Positions 9,099-18,145 are shown, numbered from the stretch's first letter. The stretch: DNA of 48,723 nucleotides from Candidatus Thalassarchaeaceae archaeon (GCA_030751995.1 JASMFB010000004.1:1-48723), one strand, 5' to 3'. The notes: generated by a model not told the origin, from the sequence alone. Made by a program: numbers and translations.

Positions 9099-9113
9099 GG
9101 GCCTTATAGGCCC
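9099..9113. promoter_or_regulatory. leader hairpin, divergent gap (GGGCCT-TAT-AGGCCC)
   Basis: A 6-bp perfect stem with a three-base loop lies midway between the divergent SprT-like gene (start 9054) and CARDB gene (start 9155), 45 and 41 bases from each start. Because neither gene ends here, it cannot be a terminator. The centre CTTATAGG also resembles a TATA box, so a promoter role is an alternative. Confidence 0.5.
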
Positions 9114-9154
9114 ACCACAACATATTCGTTCAACACCCGTTACGCTAACTGCCC

Positions 9155-12100
9155 ATGGCGCCCAGTGGAACCCTGCTTCGAATCGCCGTTCTTGCGGCGT
9201 TGACCTCATTCCTCCTAGCCCTCGTGCCAGCCACAGATGGGAACACACTCCCCGATTCTGATGGGTCGATGGAGACAGGAGCCAGAAGCGGCCCCGATCT
9301 GATTGTCGATTACCTATCAGCCTCATGGACCACCGCTGATGCAGGGGATTCCAAGAGCATCAGTACGAGAATCAAAAACGATGGCGATTCATCATCAGGT
9401 TCGTTCCGATGGGCGCTTTACCTGTCCACAGACACAACAATCACAACCAACGATCTCCAGTTGGATTATTGGACGCAGTCAAGCATTACGGCAGGAAGCA
9501 CGCGCTCTTCGACAAAGACAGTAACCATCCCTTCATCGATTACGGGGGATTACTACTATGTCGGCATGATTGTCGATATCAACAGTCAAGTCAGTGAATC
9601 TGATGAGAACAACAACGACGATTACGATTCAGGCCGCGTTCATGTCTACGAATTGTCCGATTTGGTTCCTCGAACGAGTTCATCTTCTTGCTCGACACCA
9701 GCCACAGGTACCATCGGAGATTATCTCGATTCATCAATCTCTATTCAATATGAAAACGACGTTTCCAGCAGCCACGGTCAATCGACAGGGACCTTTTACT
9801 GGGCAATGTACCTCTCCTCCGATTCAACAATCACAACTAGCGATACCCAGGTTGGCAGCGACCAATACTCGTCCAGCTTGTCTTCAGGTAGTTACCGAAC
9901 AGATTCACTGTCCAGCAGCACCAGACTCCCCTCTAACATGAACGCAGGGACCTATTATTGGGGCTACATCCTTGATGTCGACTCCGATGTCGATGAAGCC
10001 AGCGAATCGAACAACGCTCGTACTTGTGACCAGATTACCCTTCAGGAAGATCTCCCTGATTTGGAGGCAACCTCAGTTAGCACCTCATCCTCTTCTGTTA
10101 CCATGGGCGACACCATCACTGTGCAGTATCGCATCGACAATATCGGAACCGATTATTCGGGGTCGTTCTACTGGAAGTTGTATCTGTCCACAGATTCCAC
10201 AATCACCACATCCGATACATTCGTCGATGAATTCAGCGAGAGCAGTATCAGTGGTGGATCTTACCGTTCCAGTTACGAATACAGTGTGCCCATCCCCACA
10301 GGGATGAATACAGGATATCACTATCTTGGGATGATTGCCGATAATCGGGACGGTGTGAATGAGTTGGATGAGACTAACAATATCGTTTCATCCAGTTCGA
10401 GAATTGACATCGAAGAGCCCGCAGATCTAGTTCCAGACTCTCCATCCGGTCCTAATTCCGCACAGGCTGGACAACAGGTCAGCATCTCTTGGAGAATCGA
10501 CAATGATGGCGACGATGCATCTGGCTGGTTCTATTGGGAGATGTACATCTCTACCGATTCAACCATCACGACCAGTGACACCAAACTCGGCTCGACCCAA
10601 CAGGCCAACAGCATTTCCGGAGGCTCTTATCGAAGTGGAACTTACACTCCCTCATTGCCCAGCAATCTAGCACAAGGGACGTACTACTTCGGAATCATTG
10701 CTGATAGCAGCAGCCGCGTTACTGAAGGCGATGAGACAAACAATATCGAAGTTGGCAATTCAATCTACATCACTGTTCCAGATTACGATCTCCAAGCGAC
10801 TTCAATCTCGGTAGATTCGGGTTATCGGCAGGTCTGTGAAGGCGCTGATATCTACATTTCATTGAGTGTCACGAATCTAGGTTCAGACAATGCTGGCTCA
10901 CACTATTACGAAGCGTTGGTTTCCACGGGGAACTCTGTATCTGCAATCTATACCGGCACATCTCTGGGTTATGCCAGTGGCACACCCAACGTACCCTCGT
11001 ACACGCACACGAGCATGATGGCCACACTACCGACCACCATCACACCGGGCACATACTACATCGGCCTCTACGTCGATTATGGCGACTATATTTCTGAAAC
11101 CGATGAGAACAACAACATCGTTGCATCATCCACTGCCCATTTGACAGTCATCGATTGTGGTCCCGATATTGAACCAACCTCGGTTTCAGGGCCCACTTCA
11201 GGCGTTAGGGGTGGAACCGCACAGGTCTCGGTACAGATTGCGAATATCGGTATGGAGGATGCCACCAATGTCGATTACAACATCTATCTCTCAAGTGACT
11301 CATCCATTTCAGGAAGCAATGACGTTTTCATCGGTTCTGATGTTGCTAATTCGGTTGCGGCGGGAGGATCATGGTCCGGGAACGTAAATCTCGGCATCCC
11401 CTCGAATCTGGGGGATGGCTGTTGGTATTGGGGCATCATAGTTGACCCCAATGATTCGATTACAGAGATGGACGAGACCAACAATGCCATGCCGTCAAGC
11501 GGTCAATTCTGTGTAGAGCAAGCCGACATCGTCATCGATTCAATCAGTGCATCTGAAAATGCGGTGAGTGGCCAATCTGCGACCGTGTACATGAACATCA
11601 GTAATTCAGGTGGTTCCGATGCTGGTTCCTTCAATGTCTACCTCCTCCTCTCTCTGGATGCACAAGGCGGAACCGATGATACCCAAGTGGACAGTTTTCA
11701 GGTTAATCCTTTGACCAGTGGCTCGACCATTCAGGTAACGCGCACGGTAACCATTCCAGGACAACACATCGGCCAATTCCATTGGGTCGTCATTGTCGAT
11801 ACAGCCTCGGAGGTCGCTGAAGACGACGAGACCAACAACGCCGCAGCAAGCATCGCATTCACCATCTCAGCTCCAGCGAAGGATTTGCTAGCATCATGGG
11901 TTGAATCCCCACTATCTGCTGAACCGGGGCAGACGGTAACAATCCAATGGGGTGCTGAGAATCTAGGGCAGGAAACCCTCGGATTCGATGTAGAAATCTG
12001 GCTCTCCGAGGATCGTTCTCTAGGCAGCGGCGACATCCGCCTTTCGCAATCACGCGTACCCTCTCTTCTCAGTGGTTCCACACTGGCTGATTCTCAAGTA

Positions 12101-13639
12101 GTCAATCTAGTGGGTGATATCGAAGGTGTCTGGTGGATTGTTCTGGTAATAGATGCGGGGGAAGAACACTATGAAGACGATGAAAGCAACAACATTCGCT
12201 TATCCAACAACACGCTCACAATTGATTCAAACAGCCCCCCACCTGCAGGTGAAACACTTCCAGGCTGCGATAACCCACAGACCGATGGAGAATTCCCTTC
12301 GGATGCCGCTGCGACCCGCTCATCAGCGCACCATTTGGGTGCCAATCCAAATCTCACATTGGATGGCTGCCTCATGGGTATGGACGAGATCGATTGGTAT
12401 GCTATTGTCATTGATTCGGGCAATCAGACTTCAATCGCCCTGAGTGCTGAGGGCGCGCATCTGGAGGTCGCCGTCCTGAATGGTTCAGCATCTTTGGGTC
12501 AAGGGATTGTGGATGACGAGGTTCGTTGGGTCACTATCTCAGCATTGAATGACGATTCAGAGGGCATGGCATTGCTTTACCACGTCCGCGTCATTTGGGA
12601 TCCATCCAACCCCGGTGGTCCGTATCAGTTGAGACTCGTGACAGCAGATGCCAGTACAGAGACCGACTTGGTCCCACCACCTGCCCCGGAGATTATCTCG
12701 ATGGATGAGTGGACGCATGCGGATGAGATTGTCATCCAATGGCCACCAGTCGTCGACAATCTATCTGGAACATCCCATTATGAGGTCCGTTGGGCCGGTG
12801 GATTGTGGGCTCCAGTCAATGAAAACGAGTCAATAGCCAATCTCACGATGCTGATGGATGGCCGCTACTCGTTTGAAGTTCGTGCCATCGATGCTGCAGG
12901 TAATGTTGGCCCCGCTGATGCGACATGGATTCGTGTTGACCGTCAGGCCCCAATCGTTTCCATTGAGCAAATCGAAGCCAAACGTTCTCCCGTATCCAAA
13001 CTGGTTGTTGAATTGAGCATCGACGATGGCGAAGGAAGCGGACCTTCGATGATTGAATGGTCAGTAAACAATTCAACTTGGTACGATTATCCGGTGGACG
13101 GCTTGATTTTGTGGGATGATTGGAACAACACGCACCTGTACGTCCGAGTGACAGACGGTGCAAATCTCGTGACCATCTCTGAACTTGAAATCGACATTCC
13201 ACCCAAGGAGAATGAATCGGTCGATGATTCTGGAAATGAGGAGGAGTCCACTTCGCAATCGAGCGGTGGCGGTGTCAGTTCGATGCTCGCAATTCTGGTT
13301 GTTTTGGCAATTATCGCCCTGTCTGTTTTCACTGTCATTCTAGCCCTCAGATTGAAGGCACGGCGTGAGCATGAAGATGAACTTGAAGATGAACTTGAAG
13401 ATGAACTTGAGGAAGACGAAGAGGATTCAGAATCCCCGGCGCAAATTGAAGAGACGTCAGAAACCCATCATGTCCCGGATCACACCCACCTCATGGGGGG
13501 AGGGGTGTATGACCAGTCGACAGGATTTACTGCATACATTGACCCAGAGGGCCGATGGTGGTGGGAGCAAGAAGATGGTTCATTCTATCATGATCCGGCA
13601 CTCAATGCCAACGATGCCACGCAGGATGACCTTCCTTGA
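9155..13639 (+). CDS. CARDB-repeat surface protein, membrane-anchored
   Basis: The 1494-residue protein has a signal peptide (LLRIAVLAALTSFLLALVPA) and about eight tandem CARDB domains of about 115-120 residues, starting near residues 48, 168, 300, 423, 545, 668, 788 and 907. Each starts with a PDL.. or ADL..-like strand and ends with an [E/D]xxETNN motif. A PPC-like domain (about 1040-1165) and two Ig/FN3-like domains (about 1170-1350) follow. One transmembrane helix (SSMLAILVVLAIIALSVFTV) leads to a very acidic cytoplasmic linker built from a 12-base tandem repeat. The end is a short aromatic module (GFTAYIDPEGRWWWEQEDGS). CARDB modules are adhesive or spacer domains on prokaryotic surfaces; the ligand is unknown. 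The last 38 bases overlap the convergent thioesterase gene. Confidence 0.85.
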   Translation: MAPSGTLLRIAVLAALTSFLLALVPATDGNTLPDSDGSMETGARSGPDLIVDYLSASWTTADAGDSKSISTRIKNDGDSSSGSFRWALYLSTDTTITTNDLQLDYWTQSSITAGSTRSSTKTVTIPSSITGDYYYVGMIVDINSQVSESDENNNDDYDSGRVHVYELSDLVPRTSSSSCSTPATGTIGDYLDSSISIQYENDVSSSHGQSTGTFYWAMYLSSDSTITTSDTQVGSDQYSSSLSSGSYRTDSLSSSTRLPSNMNAGTYYWGYILDVDSDVDEASESNNARTCDQITLQEDLPDLEATSVSTSSSSVTMGDTITVQYRIDNIGTDYSGSFYWKLYLSTDSTITTSDTFVDEFSESSISGGSYRSSYEYSVPIPTGMNTGYHYLGMIADNRDGVNELDETNNIVSSSSRIDIEEPADLVPDSPSGPNSAQAGQQVSISWRIDNDGDDASGWFYWEMYISTDSTITTSDTKLGSTQQANSISGGSYRSGTYTPSLPSNLAQGTYYFGIIADSSSRVTEGDETNNIEVGNSIYITVPDYDLQATSISVDSGYRQVCEGADIYISLSVTNLGSDNAGSHYYEALVSTGNSVSAIYTGTSLGYASGTPNVPSYTHTSMMATLPTTITPGTYYIGLYVDYGDYISETDENNNIVASSTAHLTVIDCGPDIEPTSVSGPTSGVRGGTAQVSVQIANIGMEDATNVDYNIYLSSDSSISGSNDVFIGSDVANSVAAGGSWSGNVNLGIPSNLGDGCWYWGIIVDPNDSITEMDETNNAMPSSGQFCVEQADIVIDSISASENAVSGQSATVYMNISNSGGSDAGSFNVYLLLSLDAQGGTDDTQVDSFQVNPLTSGSTIQVTRTVTIPGQHIGQFHWVVIVDTASEVAEDDETNNAAASIAFTISAPAKDLLASWVESPLSAEPGQTVTIQWGAENLGQETLGFDVEIWLSEDRSLGSGDIRLSQSRVPSLLSGSTLADSQVVNLVGDIEGVWWIVLVIDAGEEHYEDDESNNIRLSNNTLTIDSNSPPPAGETLPGCDNPQTDGEFPSDAAATRSSAHHLGANPNLTLDGCLMGMDEIDWYAIVIDSGNQTSIALSAEGAHLEVAVLNGSASLGQGIVDDEVRWVTISALNDDSEGMALLYHVRVIWDPSNPGGPYQLRLVTADASTETDLVPPPAPEIISMDEWTHADEIVIQWPPVVDNLSGTSHYEVRWAGGLWAPVNENESIANLTMLMDGRYSFEVRAIDAAGNVGPADATWIRVDRQAPIVSIEQIEAKRSPVSKLVVELSIDDGEGSGPSMIEWSVNNSTWYDYPVDGLILWDDWNNTHLYVRVTDGANLVTISELEIDIPPKENESVDDSGNEEESTSQSSGGGVSSMLAILVVLAIIALSVFTVILALRLKARREHEDELEDELEDELEEDEEDSESPAQIEETSETHHVPDHTHLMGGGVYDQSTGFTAYIDPEGRWWWEQEDGSFYHDPALNANDATQDDLP
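13373..13408 (+). repeat. three perfect 12-bp tandem repeats
   Basis: GAAGATGAACTT occurs three times without a mismatch and encodes the ED-E-L repeat of the acidic linker just inside the membrane in the CARDB protein. Slippage could change linker length between strains. Confidence 0.9.
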
Positions 13640-14069
13640 CGGCGACGAATAACCCGTCACCTTGGGCACACACTTCGCCATCAGCCATCAACGTCATGCT
13701 GATCTCCGCACGATTCCCTTCCACAGATTCAATCCTACTGGTGATTTGAAGGGGAACACCATGCGGTGTCGGCCGCCGTAATTTGATTGTATAACGGGCA
13801 GTGACAGTACAGGGTGCCACATCATCCCCCCGATCGGCCATGATGGCCAAGGCTGCGGTCCAATTGCCATGACAATCTAGCAATGTACCAATGATTCCAC
13901 CATTAATCATGCCTGGAAACGCCTGATGATGTTCCGAAGTCTGAAAAGTCATTTCCAAGCCATTCTCTATGGGGAAGGAGCGAATCCGTAATCCATCGGC
14001 ATTGGCTGGGCCACATCCAAAGCAGATGCTGTTCGGAGCATGCTTCTCTTGTACGCTTTCTCCGTCCAT
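13602..14069 (-). CDS. hotdog-fold thioesterase (PaaI/THEM4-like)
   Basis: With the ATG at 14067-14069 the protein has 155 residues, the usual length of a single hotdog domain; the frame runs open further upstream but that part is not conserved-looking and crosses the divergent promoter region. It begins with a CFGCGPANADGLRI motif typical of this group, then the hotdog helix segment FPGMINGGIIGTLLDCHGNWTAA, where D/N residues near the helix are the usual catalytic site, and ends with strands YTIKLRRPTP and AEISMTLMADGEVCAQGDGLF. These enzymes hydrolyse acyl-CoA thioesters; substrate unknown. The 3' end overlaps the CARDB gene by 38 bases in convergent orientation. Confidence 0.82.
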   Translation of the reverse strand: MDGESVQEKHAPNSICFGCGPANADGLRIRSFPIENGLEMTFQTSEHHQAFPGMINGGIIGTLLDCHGNWTAALAIMADRGDDVAPCTVTARYTIKLRRPTPHGVPLQITSRIESVEGNRAEISMTLMADGEVCAQGDGLFVAVKEGHPAWHRWH

Positions 14070-14116
14070 ACAATGAGCAGGAAATCGGCCCCTATTGAGG
14101 ATTGACCGCCGAAATT

Positions 14117-14131
14117 GACTCCTACGGAGTC
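14117..14131. promoter_or_regulatory. leader hairpin, divergent gap (GACTCC-TAC-GGAGTC)
   Basis: A 6-bp perfect stem with TAC loop between the divergent thioesterase (start 14069) and AstE/AspA-like gene (start 14205). It cannot be a terminator, since no gene ends here. Same geometry and same loop as the hairpins at 16619 and 19433. Confidence 0.55.
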
Positions 14132-14204
14132 GAACGGACGGTTCATTCAAAGAGGGGTAGCAGCACAGAGGTATCACAACCACAGCATTGAGGGGGATGG
14201 ACCC

Positions 14205-15557
14205 ATGCCTGAGAAGGGCGACGATACGAAGAAAACGGTACGACCAAAGCGCACGAAGACGCTGAAGGTCAGTAACCAGATTCCAAAAAAGCGACGCCGT
14301 GAGATTGAGCGCGCTTTGGACGCCCACGAACCGTCAAGACCAGAATGGGACCGCCTTACAGGGGCCAAGCAACACCGCTTCTTTGGGAAGCGAATCAAAC
14401 CAGGCTCTATTCGTCAAATCGAATTTCCACTCCTCGACGTCAAGTTGGGCGACTCTTGGTCCACTCCTGTGACAATCATCCATGGGCGCCGCCCAGGTCC
14501 AACCATCACAATCACAGGCGGAGTTCATGGCAATGAGATGGTGGGCCAGGTTGCGGCAAGCCTGCTCTCCCAGACAGTGTTCACTGGACCCGGTCGACCA
14601 TTGGATCCCGAGATGATGGCCGGCACTGTTCGGCTGGCCCCGGTTCTGAATCCTCCTGGATTCACTCGTCAGCTCCGATATTTCCCAGATGGTCGCGACC
14701 TCAATCGTGAATTCCCTGGTTCAGAGATGGGTTCAACCACGGGCCGAGTCGCCCATCGTGTTCTCAGCGAACTCATCACTGGCTCAGATTTCCTCCTCGA
14801 TTTGCACACCGCAGCCACGGGTCGTGACAATCTTCCACAGGTCCGGGCCGACCTTGCGGACCCCCCAAGCAATCGAATCGCACGCGCTTTCGGCATCGAA
14901 GTCATCCTTGATTCCAAAGGTCCGAAAGGTTCGATGCGTCGTGCTGCATCAAAACTCGGAATCGGATCACTCACCTACGAGGGTGGGGGTGCCAACCTAG
15001 CAGATCACGAAGCGGTCCAGATCGCTATACACGGTGTCTTGAATGTGCTTCGAAGCCTGCATGTGATTCCCGGCAATGCGGCTCGCCCGAAATTTCGTCT
15101 TCTCGCCAGTGGTTCGACTTGGGTTCGTGCTGATGAAGGCGGCTTGGTCGACCTCTTCGTGAGTCGCGGCTCGTTCGTTGAGACAGGTGAAATCATCGGT
15201 CGAATCGTCGACCCACAGCGCCCTTCTGAAAGCGCGGACATCATTTCCCCTTCACGAGGCATCTTCATCTGCACAGCGAACAATCCGATTGTGACACCAG
15301 GGACTCCTGTAGGCCATCTTCTGCCGGTTACCCGGGGTGTGAAACTCATTCGAAAAGGATTGGACAAGAAGACGAATCGACTCATTGTCTCTGGCTCAAA
15401 GGGAGAACCCATCTGGCGCGAGGACTACGAGGTTGAGGAGATTATGATCGAAGGCGAATGGTCGGGTGGAGCTGTTGATGCAGAATGGCAGCGAGATTGG
15501 CAGAGTTCTTCTGAATTGGAGCACGTTGAAGCCGCAGAAGAAGAAGACGCGGATTGA
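14205..15557 (+). CDS. AstE/AspA-family zinc deacylase
   Basis: The 450-residue protein (ATG 14205, preceded by a GGGGGAT ribosome-site-like stretch at about 14192) belongs to the succinylglutamate desuccinylase/aspartoacylase family of M14-like zinc enzymes. The first two zinc ligands are H108 and E111 in GGVHGNE; the third is H201 in DLHT. The conserved DLNREFPG motif is present. The C-terminal half (GSTWVRADEGGLVDLFVSRG, then a beta-rich region) matches the lipoyl/biotinyl-like domain that follows many members. A basic, lysine-rich N-terminal extension of about 60 residues is unusual. These enzymes remove acyl groups from amino acids or peptides; the substrate cannot be told from sequence. 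The frame is open to an upstream ATG at 14115, but that would run through the leader hairpin. Confidence 0.85.
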   Translation: MPEKGDDTKKTVRPKRTKTLKVSNQIPKKRRREIERALDAHEPSRPEWDRLTGAKQHRFFGKRIKPGSIRQIEFPLLDVKLGDSWSTPVTIIHGRRPGPTITITGGVHGNEMVGQVAASLLSQTVFTGPGRPLDPEMMAGTVRLAPVLNPPGFTRQLRYFPDGRDLNREFPGSEMGSTTGRVAHRVLSELITGSDFLLDLHTAATGRDNLPQVRADLADPPSNRIARAFGIEVILDSKGPKGSMRRAASKLGIGSLTYEGGGANLADHEAVQIAIHGVLNVLRSLHVIPGNAARPKFRLLASGSTWVRADEGGLVDLFVSRGSFVETGEIIGRIVDPQRPSESADIISPSRGIFICTANNPIVTPGTPVGHLLPVTRGVKLIRKGLDKKTNRLIVSGSKGEPIWREDYEVEEIMIEGEWSGGAVDAEWQRDWQSSSELEHVEAAEEEDAD

Positions 15558-15574
15558 TTTCATCTTAAGTAGGC

Positions 15575-16612
15575 GTGACTCTACGGTTGTTTGTGTCCGA
15601 AGGTTCGAGATGGTGCCGCCTACATCATCTGCCATTTGCACTATTCGTGCTGACCCTAATCGCCGTTGCATTGGGCGGTGCTGTTCGAATTAATGATGCG
15701 GGAGAATCCTGTCCCGATTGGCCACAGTGCTTCGGAACTTGGGGCTTTGATATCTCCGAGGAGGATCAGGGAATCTGGTACAACGATACCGGGGAATACG
15801 ACTCTGATGGATCAGCGAAACGATACACGACCGGAGATATTTTCCTTGAGTGGATTCACCGATTCGTAACAGGAATTCTACTTGGACCTCTATGCATACT
15901 GCAATGGTATTTAGCTTTCAAACGAAAAGAGAAAATGCCGAGTGTTCACAAAGCCTCCATTGCAGCACTGGTACTTGTTATTGTCCAAGGTGCGATGGGC
16001 ATGCTGACGGTTCGATACGACAACATCGCTTGGTCTGTGGCCGCACACCTCATCCTTGCCCAAGCGCTGGCGTTGGCACTACTATGGGCATGGATTCGTT
16101 GGATGGATGCAGAGGGAATTCTTCCGAATTGGATGAAACTACAACGAAAGAGTGCGATTCAGATGCGACCCCGCCTGTACGATCTGACGCTATCCACTCT
16201 TGTCGTACTGGTTCTGGGGGCATTCGTGTCGTCTATGGAAGGTCAGAACGGGGCCTGCAGTGTCGGTTCATTGGATGCTTGGCCTCTGTGCAATGGTGAC
16301 CTCTTCGCCTTCGCTCACAATATGCATTTCGTACATCGATTTGCCGTCGTCATTGTCGGTGGCTGGCTTCTGTGGAATCTTCGAGGCCTAGAACGTGGAA
16401 CGGTCCGAAGGATGTTGCACGCTTGCATCGGATTGTACATCCTCAATCTACTGCTTGGTGGCGTGTATGTCCTCACAGCGACATCCGGTTTCATCGAAAT
16501 TCTATCTCTGTTCCATTTGCTGATTGCCTCCGCCTCATTCCTCTGCATCGGTTTTGCAGCATTGCTTGCGCGAAACGCTGCCCTTGCGCCGACTTTGACC
16601 GAGGAGGAATGA
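15575..16612 (+). CDS. ctaA: heme A synthase (COX15/CtaA family)
   Basis: CtaA oxidises a methyl group of heme O to a formyl group to give heme A, the cofactor of aa3-type terminal oxidases. The 345-residue membrane protein starts with GTG at 15575 and has about eight transmembrane helices. Seen motifs: the cysteine pair C46/C52 in SCPDWPQCFG after the first helix, H95 in WIHRFVTG, SVHKASIAALVLVIVQGAMG, and the second-half HNMHFVHRF with paired histidines, which together are the heme-ligand histidines of the family. It is followed by rpoK and ctaB on the same strand, so heme O and heme A synthesis are clustered. Presence implies aerobic respiration with an A-type oxidase, not itself in the window. 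Confidence 0.93.
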   Translation: MTLRLFVSEGSRWCRLHHLPFALFVLTLIAVALGGAVRINDAGESCPDWPQCFGTWGFDISEEDQGIWYNDTGEYDSDGSAKRYTTGDIFLEWIHRFVTGILLGPLCILQWYLAFKRKEKMPSVHKASIAALVLVIVQGAMGMLTVRYDNIAWSVAAHLILAQALALALLWAWIRWMDAEGILPNWMKLQRKSAIQMRPRLYDLTLSTLVVLVLGAFVSSMEGQNGACSVGSLDAWPLCNGDLFAFAHNMHFVHRFAVVIVGGWLLWNLRGLERGTVRRMLHACIGLYILNLLLGGVYVLTATSGFIEILSLFHLLIASASFLCIGFAALLARNAALAPTLTEEE

Positions 16613-16618
16613 GTAAAC

Positions 16619-16633
16619 AGCCCCTACGGGGCT
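16619..16633 (+). promoter_or_regulatory. leader hairpin 1 of rpoK (AGCCCC-TAC-GGGGCT)
   Basis: A 6-bp perfect stem with TAC loop, six bases after the ctaA stop and 64 bases before the rpoK ATG. Either a ctaA 3'-end structure or an rpoK leader element; no T tract follows. Confidence 0.55.
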
Positions 16634-16672
16634 CCCGATGGCCTTATGACACCCGGGTAGGTCGCCGAGTCG

Positions 16673-16685
16673 CAGCGAACCGCTG
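16673..16685 (+). promoter_or_regulatory. leader hairpin 2 of rpoK (CAGCG-AAC-CGCTG)
   Basis: A 5-bp perfect stem with AAC loop ending 12 bases before the rpoK ATG. Two three-base-loop hairpins thus stand in one 85-base leader. Confidence 0.45.
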
Positions 16686-16697
16686 TTAGTGATTCTC

Positions 16698-16952
16698 ATG
16701 GTTAAACCAGCACGACCCCACACCCGCTTTGAGAAGGCCCGAATCATCGGAGCCCGAGCCCTGCAAATTAGCCATGGAGCCCCGCTTTATGTTAGCGAGA
16801 AGATTCTCCGTGTAGAATTCCGTGAAGAATTGGTTGCTCTCTACGGTGTGGAAGAAGCAAATGTACGATTTGTTCTGGATCCTCTCAAGATTGCGCTTCT
16901 GGAATATGAGCAACATCTGATTCCAATCGACGTGGATCCTCACGAGGATTGA
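16698..16952 (+). CDS. rpoK: DNA-directed RNA polymerase subunit K (Rpb6 homologue)
   Basis: RpoK is the archaeal counterpart of eukaryotic Rpb6 and bacterial omega; it clamps and stabilises the largest polymerase subunit. From the ATG at 16698 the protein has 84 residues (a GTG at 16689 would add three). The signature RFEKARIIGARALQISHGAP is present, followed by an insert-like middle and the C-terminal DPLKIALLEYEQHLIPIDV, which is the conserved P[LI]xIAxxE....ILPI end of the family. It sits between the two heme genes ctaA and ctaB rather than with other transcription or ribosomal genes, which is unusual, and has hairpins on both sides. Confidence 0.92.
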   Translation: MVKPARPHTRFEKARIIGARALQISHGAPLYVSEKILRVEFREELVALYGVEEANVRFVLDPLKIALLEYEQHLIPIDVDPHED

Positions 16953-16964
16953 TTCCGCTTTAGG

Positions 16965-16983
16965 GACGCCCTATTAGGGCGTC
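16965..16983 (+). promoter_or_regulatory. leader hairpin 1 of ctaB (GACGCCCT-ATT-AGGGCGTC)
   Basis: An 8-bp perfect stem with ATT loop, 12 bases after the rpoK stop and 31 bases before the ctaB ATG at 17015. Confidence 0.6.
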
Positions 16984-16998
16984 ATTGATAGATTGCTT

Positions 16999-17013
16999 AC
17001 GACCCCGAGTCGT
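16999..17013 (+). promoter_or_regulatory. leader hairpin 2 of ctaB, next to start codon
   Basis: ACGAC at 16999-17003 pairs with GTCGT at 17009-17013 around a five-base loop; one base separates it from the ATG at 17015. Confidence 0.4.
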
Positions 17014-17014
17014 C

Positions 17015-18079
17015 ATGGATGCGATGGAGAGTACGGCCAAGGCCACACTTTCCGATTGGTTTCACATGATGAAACCTGGCGTTTTGTCCTTGTTGCAAGT
17101 CACTGCGATGTGCACCATACTGATTCACGATCTGATTGTATGGAACGCGGCGGGCCGCACAGGTTTCGATTTTCTTGCCACCCTTGAGACGATGGGAATT
17201 GTATTCGTCGGCGGATATCTGACCGCAGGTGGTGCACATTCATTCAACAACGTCCTCGACCGAGATATCGACCCTATGATGAAACGCACCGAAAACAGAG
17301 CCATGGCTCGCGGCATCATCTCGCCACAGGCTGGCATTGCATGGGCATTGTTCTTGTCAATGGCTGGAACCCTCTGGCTGATTGAATTCGCTAATGCTGT
17401 CGCCGCCTTTTGGGCCGCCTTCAGCATCGTCTTCTATGTGTTCATCTACACCCTTTGGCTCAAGCGTACCAGTGTCCAGAACATCGTCATCGGAGGGATT
17501 GCAGGGGCAACCCCACCACTGGTGGGTTGGGCTGCTGCTGCTGGTGATGCAGTCTCCATCTCAAACCCATTCGACCTCGGTGGATTTCTACCGTGGCTGA
17601 TGTTCTCTCTCATTTTCTTGTGGACTCCTCCACACTTCTGGGCTCTGGCCTTGTATCGTAGTGAACAGTACAAGGAAGCCGGGATCCCGATGATGCCATG
17701 GGTCCACGGCCCTCAACGAACCTTGATTGAGATGCGTGTTTACGCACTCCTCTTGATTGGAATCGCTGCCATGCCTTGGTTGAATCCAGCTGAAGTGGGT
17801 GAACTCGCCGCATATGTCTACACACTCATCGTACTAGTCCTTGGGATTTGGTACAATCAATCTGTAATCACAATCAACATCTATGAGCCCCGTGATGCAG
17901 ATGGACGTATCCCTTCAGCTGCACGTTCATTCTACATCTCCCTACAATATTTGTCGCTCATGTTTGTCTCTCTAGTCTGCGTTCTCTACAGTCCCGAGTT
18001 GACTATTTTCCTGCTCGCGTTGGTCATGATGAGGATTCTATCTTCCCGATTTTCGAAAAGAACCACTTCTGTGCGCTGA
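17015..18079 (+). CDS. ctaB: heme O synthase (protoheme IX farnesyltransferase)
   Basis: CtaB/COX10 transfers a farnesyl group to protoheme IX, giving heme O, the substrate of CtaA. From the ATG at 17015 the protein has 354 residues (a TTG at 16985 would run through the leader hairpin). It is a UbiA-superfamily membrane prenyltransferase with about nine helices. The first aspartate-rich motif is in NNVLDRDIDPMMKRTENR, the second region is YTLWLKRTSVQNIVIGG and GATPPLVGWAAAAG, and the loop RSEQYKEAGIPMMP is also conserved in the family. The N-terminus starts with LSDWFHMMKPGVLSLLQVT, where MKPGV is the usual beginning. With ctaA it forms a heme A pathway cluster interrupted by rpoK. Confidence 0.95.
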   Translation: MDAMESTAKATLSDWFHMMKPGVLSLLQVTAMCTILIHDLIVWNAAGRTGFDFLATLETMGIVFVGGYLTAGGAHSFNNVLDRDIDPMMKRTENRAMARGIISPQAGIAWALFLSMAGTLWLIEFANAVAAFWAAFSIVFYVFIYTLWLKRTSVQNIVIGGIAGATPPLVGWAAAAGDAVSISNPFDLGGFLPWLMFSLIFLWTPPHFWALALYRSEQYKEAGIPMMPWVHGPQRTLIEMRVYALLLIGIAAMPWLNPAEVGELAAYVYTLIVLVLGIWYNQSVITINIYEPRDADGRIPSAARSFYISLQYLSLMFVSLVCVLYSPELTIFLLALVMMRILSSRFSKRTTSVR

Positions 18080-18101
18080 ACGGCGTTGTATTGATACACT
18101 A

Positions 18102-18121
18102 CACCACCCCTTGGGGTGGTG
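18102..18121 (+). promoter_or_regulatory. leader hairpin (CACCACCC-CTTG-GGGTGGTG)
   Basis: An 8-bp perfect stem with a four-base loop, 24 bases before the ATG at 18146. A smaller palindrome TGTATTGATACA precedes it at 18087-18098. Confidence 0.6.
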
Positions 18122-18145
18122 CGCGTCGTGCGAGTGGTGGAGCCA

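Noticed and set aside
13602-14327. Full 241-residue frame of the thioesterase
   Set aside because: The first 86 residues lack hotdog features, cross the divergent promoter and overlap the start of the opposite gene; the ATG at 14069 gives a normal-length domain.
16634-16690. Possible tRNA-like or small RNA in the rpoK leader
   Set aside because: There are two small hairpins but no T-arm TTC signature or acceptor pairing; treated as leader structure only.
17125-17427. 100-residue minus-strand frame opposite ctaB
   Set aside because: Antisense of a membrane protein gene; no leader, no ribosome site.
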